This document shows, piece after piece, positions 44,351 through 54,400 of a stretch of 61,428 nucleotides of DNA. A program made the translations under genes and the position numbers. Source of the stretch: Nemertoderma westbladi (lineage: Eukaryota; Xenacoelomorpha; Nemertodermatida; Nemertodermatidae); NCBI GenBank assembly GCA_032718475.1, contig JAUCBJ010007093.1, positions 5,001 through 66,428 of the forward strand. The letters run 5' to 3'. The notes under the pieces were generated by a model, which was not told the DNA's origin, ran no database searches, and was given only the letters and a program-made list of their open reading frames with translations. Positions within the stretch are counted from its first letter, which is position 1, and each line of letters starts with the position of its first letter.

Positions 44351-46590
44351 CTAGAAGATGTATTGCAAAAGGTTAATTAACTTCACCTCTCTACATTATA
44401 TGTTGTGTCGCAAGGAAGTCCGCACTAAATCATTATCAATTGTTGGCTGGTACATAATTCAATGAAACTTTGGCCATTTATACAAAAACCAGTAATGGCA
44501 ACACAACCCTCTACTGTAGGTTGAAGCTCAAAATACATTTTTTATAAAGTACTTAAAATTAGCCGACAGATCTCTACCAATAACTCAAACCTTTGATCTA
44601 TGTGCAAATGATGTAGGAATACATGGATATAATTTACTTTCTGGTACATGTAATGAATGAAGAATTTACTTTCTGGTACATAAAATCAATAAAGAATTTA
44701 CTTTCTGGTGCATATAATGAATGAAGAATTTACTTTCTGGTACATATAATGAATGAAGAATTTACTTTCTGGTACATGTAATCAATGAAAATATCTCTAA
44801 TCACAATTTAGACCCAATTAGACCTAAGATCCGTAGTAAACCATCTACTGCTACTAAGTTTTGGTCTTAATTGCAACATTATTATCCCGGGACTAACTGT
44901 GCATAACGTTTACCATACTGTAAACTATCAACGAAAAGCATTTTGTTTTATTGCCAAAATAGTAAACAATAATTGCTGCTTCATATTTTAAGTGTTAGAT
45001 AATTTTTAATGAATTAGTTTATCGTTGGACAAATATTGAGCTTTAAAATATACCGAATTTTCGTTTTGTTATTATAGAATGGCGCAATAATTAATGATAC
45101 AGGAAACTATATTATTATGTCAATATACGATTTATTTAGATTAACGATTTATTTTGTCAATAAAAATAATAAGAATAATAGGCCCTAACATAACATAAGT
45201 TTGTATTCAATAAGATAAATCCCCAATTAATTTTCAAGTGTCTCTGAGCAATCGTTTCAGAAATGTTGATGGCTTTAATAAATTATTGAATCCTATCATA
45301 AACCCTATGTGCATAACATACACGTTCGTGGGGCCATCGCGCAGGACGAGGGTCAGAAATTAAAATTGAGCAATTCAATCCCAAAATCGGTACTTAGAAA
45401 TTCAAATAATTATTTAAATTTCTAAGTACCGATTTTGGCTCAATTTTAATTTCTGACCCTCGTCCTGAGCGATGGCCCCACGAACGTGTATGTTATGCAC
45501 ATAGGGTTTATGATAGGATTCAATAATTTATATTATTATAATTATTGCATTAATTAATTATATATATATTAATTATTATAATTAAGAAAATTTAACCAAA
45601 CTTTTACTTAAAAAAAACATTCGCATTGGCAGCTTGGCATCGATGTCAAAGAAGTCCACAGTCAAACTACTCAAAAAATTAAATGCATTCTTCAGTCCTC
45701 GGGTCTCGCTCATCGGTTAGTCCAGTTTGGCCGTAGCGCTAGCGCAGTAGCGATACCAAAAGTCGAGGTCGCCAACGACACTGCGACAGACAGTGGCGTT
45801 GGCTTTGATGGCGAGTTGTTTGAGTACGCCGGTACAATTCCAAAACGTTGCCAGGTATTGCAGTATTGGGCTGTTGAGGTACCTACTGCAGTAGTGGATA
45901 CCGGAACATGGAATAAAGGTCAGCTGGTACAACCTGACAATATGTCAGTCTGTCTTAAGTCCGTGTGAAGGGATTCACTAGTTGGCGAGGGAATCCCAAC
46001 CGGATGTGATTGCTTTCGGGCTATACGCGTCGCCGCGTCCGTGGACTGCTGACAGGCTAGTATGGTGTCTGAGTTCTAAGGCCAAAGGCCGTTTAAATAA
46101 CTGAGTTCTAATAGCAGTTGTTCGTAATGTCAGACTTTAATAATAGCACAATCAGAATATAATAGCACGGTAAATAACGACGGTTAAAAACCGTTCCGGT
46201 CTCACAACTCTACAGATACCAACTGAATCATAATCAATAAGTACAACGGTTATATTGCTAACACATATTAGTTACTTGCACTGTTCTAAGTGGCCTGGCC
46301 AATGGATGCGTTCCAATCACCTGTTCTCCCATCCCATCATTGGCTAACCTAATTAATCTCCATCTCGCCACTCCCTATTGCCACTGTCCCCACGTGCTAG
46401 CTTTGTCCCCTTGAGATGGTTTATGACCTCTCAACTCTATACGTGGCTGGCAGTGTGTGTTGCCTGAGTTGGTTATTAGGTGACATTATACTAGTAATGT
46501 CACCTTCCCAACTATAATTGGTAAAAAACCACTTTTCCCATTTTCCGCTGGGTAGTGCAGGGAATTGAATCCGCTTACACTCCTCTTACA
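44351..46590. repeat. Unit 2 copy of the 28710-30950 noncoding block
   Basis: It contains the remaining intron fragment of gene G (to about 44620), the 32-bp minisatellite (about 44625-44790), the palindromic MITE (about 45281-45529, one mismatch to unit 1 in its right arm), the 71-codon frame (45717-45932) and the AGGTGACATTA hairpin (46478-46505). It differs from unit 1 at only a handful of positions by eye. Confidence 0.8.
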
Positions 46591-46706
46591 TAATTTGTTT
46601 TACGAGGTAGTTATATCTTATATCAACGAAACTGAACCGCTTCAGCCTGCTTTTACGCTGTAAACAAAACTACGGGACTGCCTAAATTTTAACAACAAAA
46701 AGATCT

Positions 46707-46769
46707 GATTCGGGATCGAACCCGGTACTTTCACATCTTAAATCTGGCGCTTAATTGAAAAAGCTTCCA
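46707..46769 (-). repeat. tRNA-derived SINE-like head (unit 2)
   Basis: Identical by eye to the unit 1 copy at 31066-31128, with the B-box GGTTCGATCCC on the minus strand. Confidence 0.55.
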
Positions 46770-47188
46770 GAGATCACGTCACCAGAACAAGAATAATTCA
46801 ATTCTATTTGAGGGCCCCTCTTTCCTCAAACAACTACCTACCTACCTCTATAAAGAGACAGTTACGTTATAAAAATCTGTTGATACACATAATCGTCGGT
46901 TCAATGGGGTACCTCTTTACATAAAAATAATTTTATACAGGACGGGAAAACATCTGATTGTATTTATATTACCTTTTCAATAATCGTATCTTATCTGAAT
47001 ATAATTGTACTCCCAACACCACAATAAAGAAACGTAATTATGAGATTCTATATGAACATAGAATCACCAAATTGTCTACTCCCTGTTTCACACGTCAACC
47101 CCTCCACCAATCCCGATCACACATGTATACTCCACCAATCCCGATCACACACGTATACTCCTCCACCAATCCCGATCATTCCCAATAT

Positions 47189-48013
47189 TTACGCGCAACC
47201 ATACAGTTTATTGATCTGGTTGACATCACTATCCCTAACCTGGTCAGGATAAGCAATATATCCGCCACTTTTAGTTGTGATGGCGTAGCAACCGCAACAA
47301 GAGAACGTGTTGCTAGCGTAATGCATGATGCTCCTAATGTCGTAGGCACTGCCCATGGAATCGATATTGTTGTTGATTTTGAAGTTGCCGCTCTGGCCAT
47401 TCTCGATGCAGTTCCAGTTGATATTGACATAGTTGTCACGATCCGGTCTCGCTTGTTCGTGGAAGAATCCAACAGCGTGCATGAGCTCATGGAAGGCAAG
47501 CGACGGGCTGTTGCAGTTGCCCATGCGGAGGTCCTGCCATCCACCTTTACGACCGATGTTGGAGTAACCATAGCAACCGTTACCACTGAATATATTGATG
47601 TAGTCATACTGCCCGTTGCGAGGTACAAATTTGAGGCATGTTCTCTGTTCCCACCAGCTGAAAGCAGTCAGCATGGACTGCTCGGCGTAAGAACCAACAC
47701 CATTGAAGTAGTAAGGTACCAGGTATTTACCATTTGATGAGTATCCCTTCCATAAACCACCGGACCAGTTGATAGCCCCTTTGTCATCACTGTTTAGTAA
47801 ATCGTTTATGTACTTTCTTAAATCGGCATCGACTACAATATCACCTTCAAACATTTCATCTGGGTGGCCCTCAGGAAGACATTCACAGACATAACAACCA
47901 TCATTATCTTTGGCGTAACCAAATGGACAGGTCGTTGAGCAGGTTGTATCGTCAATGCGATCACAATGATCATGGGCTAGAGCGAGAATTGGTAGAATAA
48001 GTAGCAACAGCAT
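47189..48013 (-). CDS. Astacin-family zinc metalloprotease (unit 2)
   Basis: This 274-residue secreted zinc endopeptidase is identical in protein sequence to the unit 1 copy. It has the signal peptide, six-cysteine antistasin-like cluster (17-45), FEGD latency motif (55-58), zinc site HELMHAVGFFHE (175-186) and Met-turn SIMHY. The surrounding DNA, from the SINE block through the promoter to the LINE fragment, also matches unit 1 almost perfectly, so the two genes split very recently, have been homogenised by gene conversion, or are one locus assembled twice. A TATA box is kept upstream and all catalytic residues are intact. Confidence 0.9.
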   Translation of the reverse strand: MLLLLILPILALAHDHCDRIDDTTCSTTCPFGYAKDNDGCYVCECLPEGHPDEMFEGDIVVDADLRKYINDLLNSDDKGAINWSGGLWKGYSSNGKYLVPYYFNGVGSYAEQSMLTAFSWWEQRTCLKFVPRNGQYDYINIFSGNGCYGYSNIGRKGGWQDLRMGNCNSPSLAFHELMHAVGFFHEQARPDRDNYVNINWNCIENGQSGNFKINNNIDSMGSAYDIRSIMHYASNTFSCCGCYAITTKSGGYIAYPDQVRDSDVNQINKLYGCA

Positions 48014-48066
48014 TTCGAATCGTTTTAGAACTGAATTTAAATTTATTTATACTGAACTTAATTATA

Positions 48067-48076
48067 CCTATTTATA
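48067..48076 (-). promoter_or_regulatory. TATA box of astacin gene (unit 2)
   Basis: TATAAATAGG on the minus strand, same position relative to the ATG as in the other copies. Confidence 0.5.
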
Positions 48077-48381
48077 AGTATATTAATTATAACTAATAAT
48101 AAATTCTAATAAATACTAACCTACTAAGATTTTAAATTTAAACGGACCTGTAAATGGATAAGTTATAACTTACAATTCGTAATTAGTTTTATTTCATTTT
48201 AAAACCAAAAGGTGCTTTTTCCAAGGCTTAATGCGATGAGGAGCCGTTGTAGTCTTAATTTGCCACTGAAATTGTGTACACACGGATTGGAAATCGGTGA
48301 CTTAACCTTTCCATTAAAATATATTTTTATTTAAAGCAATGCATAATTTCATAGTCTTAGATACTGCATTATTAAAACAAG

Positions 48382-48714
48382 CTGCTTCTAGTGTTTGATA
48401 ACTCCAAGAAGACAAAAAAATTTGAAAGTCAACTATGAAAGTCCTCAGGAAATGTCTGATCGTATGAGAAGTCAGTCGAGGACCTTCGAATACGTAAGGG
48501 AAAGGCATGGCCTGTGCAGCATTGAACGGGCTTTCCAGGATTTGGAAGTCACATAGAATTAATCGGAATCTTAAGGTCCGATTATTTAGAGCAGCAGTAG
48601 TTCCAGTACTCCTCTATGGGAGTCCATGTTGGGCTCTAACTGCTGAGGACACCAAATCTCTGCATGGCACATTCACAAGAATGCTACGCCGGGTTCACTG
48701 TGTCAAGTGCAATA
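48382..48714 (+). pseudogene. Truncated RTE-like LINE fragment (unit 2)
   Basis: Same LINE remnant and breakpoints as at 3717-4049 and 32741-33073, running directly into the 48-bp array. Confidence 0.85.
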
Positions 48715-49820
48715 TTTCTGCTCTTATACACCAAATACTAGATTTTCTCTCACAGCTTCCTGTCTCTGCTCTTATACACCAAATACTATCTCTTCCCCCA
48801 CAGCTTCCTGTCTCTGCTCTTATACACCAAATACTCGATCTTCCCTCACAGCATCCTGTCTCTGCTCTTATACACCAAATACTATCTCTTCCCCCACAGC
48901 TTCCTGTCTCTGCTCTTATACACCAAATACTATCTCTTCCCCCACAGCTTCCTGTCTCTGCTCTTATACACCAAATACTATATCTTCTCTCACAGGTTCC
49001 TGTCTCTGCTCTTATACACCAAATACTCGATCTTCCCTCACAGCATCCTGTCTCTGCTCTTATACACCAAATACTATCTCTTCCCCCACAGCTTCCTGTC
49101 TCTGCTCTTATACACCAAATACTATCTCTTCCCTCACAGCTTCCTGTCTCTGCTCTTATAATACACCAAATACTATCTCTTCCCTCACAGCTTCCTGTCT
49201 CTGCTCTTATACACCAAATACTATATCTTCCCCCACAGCTTCCTGTCTCTGCTCTTATACACCAAATACTATCTCTTCCCCCACAGCTTCCTGTCTCTGC
49301 TCTTATACACCAAATACTATCTCTTCCCTCACAGCTTCCTGTCTCTGCTCTTATACACCAAATACTCGATCTTCCCTCACAGCATCCTGTCTCTGCTCTT
49401 ATACACCAAATACTATCTCTTCCCCCACAGCTTCCTGTCTCTGCTCTTATACACCAAATACTATCTATTCCCCCACAGCTTCCTGTCTCTGCTCTTATAC
49501 ACCAAATACTATATCTTCTCTCACAGCATCCTGTCTCTGCTCTTATACACCAAATACTATCTCTTCCCCCACAGCTTCCTGTCTCTGCTCTTATACACCA
49601 AATACTATCTCTTCCCCCACAGCTTCCTGTCTCTGCTCTTATACACCAAATACTATATCTTCCCTCACAGCTTCCTGTCTCTGCTCTTATACACCAAATA
49701 CTCGATCTTCCCTCACAGCATCCTGTCTCTGCTCTTATACACCAAATACTATCTCTTCCCTCACAGCTTCCTGTCTCTGCTCTTATACACCAAATACTAG
49801 ATCTTCACTCATAGCCTCCT
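48713..49820. repeat. 48-bp minisatellite array, about 23 units (unit 2)
   Basis: This short array starts with the same first units as unit 1 and then continues with the unit-variant order found at the right-hand end of the unit 1 array. Shared landmarks are the TCTCACAGGTTCC variant (about 48990 and 39460) and the 3-bp insertion unit (about 49160 and 39628). It lacks the interior of the longer array. Confidence 0.97.
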
Positions 49821-51439
49821 GACCTTCCCTCGTCTTGTTGCAGGTCACACAACCCTGCTTTTGAAATTATCTCACAGTACTGTATCTCAGTCGACCAGTC
49901 AGCCCTTTATATATAAAATCCTGTGGGAATAACCCAGAATTGCGAAACTGCATGGCATACAAATGCTTTGTGATATAACTCTTAGAAATCAATGCGTTTT
50001 CATTAGACCTACATAATAAATACACCGAAATGAAACATGGCTAAATTCCCATAGTTTAGTAAAACTCGCCCAAACAATACAATATTGAATTTTATTCAAA
50101 CATATTCCGTTGTAGTGGTACTTATATGTGATCGTAACAAGTGTCCAAAATGCGTGCGTAATCACAAACACATGACAGTGGGAACATGTGACAATAGAGA
50201 GATTGCATGTTGATGAAAAAATATTATATTATATATTAAATATTAAATTTTATATATATATATTATATACTTTATATTAAATATTATATATAGATCATAA
50301 TGAATTATTACAAGATGGCATATGCCCAGCCCAGTAATGGAATGAAATTAACAATTTTGACCTCATTAAACATTACATTGATGAACTCGAATTCAATAGT
50401 AAACAATTTTGTGTTTCATCGCAATTCGTGAGTTCAATTCGAGCAAAACATTCACTGATGATGACATGGTAAGCTATTTTACAGTGGATGCTACAATAGG
50501 CATGGAGCTCAACATCAATATTGGGACTGTTATTATATATTTGAATTGGGTATTTGTTTAGTGTGGGCTTTCAGGTTGAGAGTGTAACGCTGACATTTCC
50601 AGCAATTTTTGCTTTGAATCTTTAGCTACAGGCGTTTAAAAAAGTGTCTTATTCAAACTTTATGGTGATTTGTTTGTATGCTGTACAAGGAATCCAAGTT
50701 ATGTAAAAACATTTCAATTTGGTTGCGAAATACAAATAGCTGAGATAAGTGTATTTTTTGTTTAAATCTGATGCCTAATAATTTGTCTACAATATTAATT
50801 TTGCGTTTTTATGTATGTAATGGAAGAAAATTTATCCTGCCACTGACTTCAATGTTGAAAATCGCGTCGCGTATGTGGGGCGAGTCATCAACGAACTGTT
50901 ATAATTATACAAGGGCCGTTTTCAAAAAGTCTGTATGTGTGTCAGTGGGGGGGTCCGTGTGTGTGTGTGTGTGTGTGTGTGTCGGAAGCTAAGATATAAC
51001 TATCCATAGTATAATTATAATTGTACGCTAAGATAGCTTGCAGCTTTTACTGCCCATAGGCCCCACCCGTGTCACATACTTTACGAGCCTGAACGTGATC
51101 TCCCACCCATTAATCAGTTAAGTAATTCGCTTTGCTATTTTATTATATTTAAAGTACATTATTAATTTAAACATTGCATATATAATACACGATGTCTTGA
51201 AATATAGTGTTGTTATTCAGTAGCTTGGAACACCGCCTAAATTTCTCTTTTTGTATAATTATTTATTTAATTATTATAATATATGTATCACCTATTGTCT
51301 TACTAATTGTAATATACTATCATTACAATTTGCACCAAATAGACAAAAGTCGTTTCATTCATAAGTTGTGTTCAAAAAATAATTCGGTTCGGTATGTTAA
51401 ATATATTAAATCATAAATCAGCACACTTTAAAGTCGCTT
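49821..51439. other. Array flank and downstream region of gene G
   Basis: This noncoding flank corresponds to 40291-41957, with a shorter AT microsatellite (about 50220-50290) and a GT microsatellite at about 50957-50983. On the minus strand an AATAAA (51262-51267) lies about 175 bp past the gene G stop and is a reasonable polyadenylation signal. No gene is seen. Confidence 0.6.
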
Positions 51440-54400
51440 CTAGATTGCTGTTAGAAATCTGTTAGTGATACAATCCACATGTTCACTGTCGTCTCCACTG
51501 TCACTTAGATCGGATGTTAGAAATCCGAACTGATTGTATGTCTCTTTGATATCCTTACCAATACGATTGTTAGTAGAGTCTTCAAAGCTGTTATTTACGA
51601 CATCTTTTGATGCAGGTTCATCTCCACCATTTACGACAGTGGCTAAATTAGGGAAAGACGATTTATCCTGAATATCTGTTGTTATCTGTCCCAATCCATT
51701 TCTCACTGAAATATCCCCATTTGGTGCCGAACCATTCCTATCGCGAGTATCTATAGTTGTGTATGTTGCAGAGGGATCCGCTTTCCTGTTTACTTTCCAG
51801 TGATTACCACCAATCATCCCATTGTCCGACTGCATGTATTTGAGTTCGTCGACCCTTCGCTGGAACTCTGTTTCCGATGTTGATCTCCTCGGCCCGACGT
51901 GGTTCAGTAAGTCATCCTCACCAGTGCGAGGCTTCTGCGGTAGAATGTACAAGGTTTCCACAGTTTCATCGTCTTTTGGTATTTCCGCTGTGTCGTTTTC
52001 GAATGGAATCGGTTTAAAATATGGTTGATCTTCTCCTCTATTATCTGTCTGTGTGGCCAGGTTGTTCCCAACGACACATGAGGTTGAACTAGATCTGATT
52101 TCTTTTCCCCCCACAACTTTGAAAGCGCTTTTTTCCGATTTATTTTTTTGTTTCGTAAGAAGGATTGTCCGTGGTTTGGTTTGTTGGGATTGGTTTAAAA
52201 ATATTGTTGGAACAACTTCGCTTAAGGTAGACTTGGATTTCTCATAATTAGAAATTTGATGATTTGACTGCTTTTTTACATCTTGGTCACCTGTTTGCTT
52301 GACTATTGATTGCTTAGTTTTATCTTCTACCCACGTTCTACTTACCGATTGAACTCTGGATTGTCTTTTATGTGGAATTTGTCTCTTTTCATAAGATAAA
52401 GTGAGTGGGGTTTCCATGATGTTCTCAAACACTTTCTCTTTACTGCCCTTAAACTTATTGTCGGTGGCCAATTTGTTTATTGACACTGTTTCATTATTCT
52501 TAAGCTGCTTTTTCTCCCACCATGACATTGTGACATTAGAATGACTATTTGATTCATCTTTATTTTTGTTCACATCTACAACATTTCTTAAATGAATACG
52601 ACCTGGAACTGTATTTTTATCTAATTTTGACATATGAATATATTCTTGCTGATCCGTTGTTTTACAACTATCGTACATAGTATTATATTTCATAGCTGGT
52701 CTGCAGGGAATGGAATTTTGTGGGTCCACATGTACATTTGATTTTAAGGGGGTTTCCAGTGAACTGGGTGAATAGTTTGATATATCTAAAGGAACTTCTT
52801 GATGATCCTCAATATTAGATGTATCAACAATCACATTATTTATTAATTTGCCACTATTACAGTCTCTGCCCTGATTTATTGCTCCATCTGAAAGTGTTGT
52901 ATCATCACAATCTTTATAGATAATGTGTGTAGGATCATTTCCACCCTCCCCCAAACCCTTAAGGTTATTATTATATGTGGTTTCATCTTTGATTGATTGT
53001 AACATTGGAGGCACTTCGCCTGAATCAACAACAGGGATCCCTGTACTGCTGCCTGAAGGATCTCCAGGTTTTCTTGAATGGTCGTTTGTGTACCGACTTT
53101 TGTAACGCTCAGTGTGTTCGCTACTTTCAGCTAATCTATTTTCCAGATGAACCGACTGAGTTTGTTTTCCAGAAGGAGTTACAACACTGGAATTGGGATT
53201 CCTCAAGTAAATGAATTCAGTTGAGTCCCATGAGACTGGTTTATGATAGATGGTGGTGTTTCCATTGTCTACAGAATACGAGCGAATGTTTTTGTTGTTT
53301 AATGAATTCGGGATTCCCAAACGGGAAGTTTGACCAACCCACCCAACCCCTTCACCGTTTTTTGAATCCGAATTAATCAACTGATTTTGACTCCCTCGCA
53401 TTGTATCCCCTCCGATTATATTACTCCCATTATTGTCATTTTCTTGTACCGGTATATCTGTAATCACATAATTATCCGTGGCTCTTACTACTTTCGCTTT
53501 GTCACTACTTATTCGCTCCTTGGACCCAAATGCCTTTATTGGCCCTCGTGGTCTGTATAATTGGTAATTGGGTGAAGCTGGTCCATGCATTAATGTTGAG
53601 CGACCACTAGGTGGCGGCCGATATTCTAATATACCGGATTTCGAAGGATGATTGGCTCCAACTGATTGAGCATCAATGCCTGTTTTTGATTGGTCTGTAT
53701 TAATTGGATGCGAGGCACTCTCAGTGTTAGAAAATGACTTGCTCTCAAATAAAGATGGTTCACTAGCCCAAACGTGATGGTGTTTTAGTGGTCGTTGAAT
53801 TCTATTAGGTTCTGATGTTATTGCTTGTGATTCGTATGGTGTTTGGCCATGCAGTTCAATGTTTTTCGCCACCTTCTGTAGTTTACCAGTCCCATCAATG
53901 CCACTTCCTTTAGAACCACTCGTTGTTATCTCTGCATCTATTATACTCGATGTCTCTATCAGCTGCTGCAACCGTTCGCTGCTGGGGTATTTGCTTCGGT
54001 ACAATGCCAATTCATCATCAGCAAATGGAGTTGGTTTCAGCGCAGTTGGGTAGGTGTATTTAACTTCCGGTGGTTTGAAGCGCGCCGGACTTCGTCTTAA
54101 CTCACGTAATCTAGAAGATGTATTGCAAAAGGTTAATTAACTTCACCTCTCTACATTATATGTTGTGTCGCAAGGAAGTCCGCACTAAATCATTATCAAT
54201 TGTTAGCTGGTACATAATTCAATGAAACTTTGGCCATTTATACAAAAACCAGTAATGGCAACACAACCCTCTACTGTAGGTTGAAGCTCAAAATACATTT
54301 TTTATAAAGTACTCAAAATTAGCCGACAGATCTCTACCTATAACTCAAACCTTTGATCTATGTGCAAATGTTGTAGGAATACAATTATTCTGATAACCAT

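Larger units (their letters stand above)
26708..51815. repeat. Tandem segmental duplication, two units
   Basis: Unit 1 spans about 26708-42333 and unit 2 about 42334-51815. Corresponding features are offset by 15,641 bp from 28.7 kb to the start of the array: splice acceptors 28709 and 44350, astacin ends 31548 and 47189, LINE/array starts 32866 and 48507. The unit 1/unit 2 junction (42329-42333) and the end of unit 2 (51811-51815) both lie on CAATC, and the left edge of unit 1 is also CAATC (26703-26707). Most of the size difference is array length. An older, more diverged partial unit is at 1863-9862. Confidence 0.85.
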
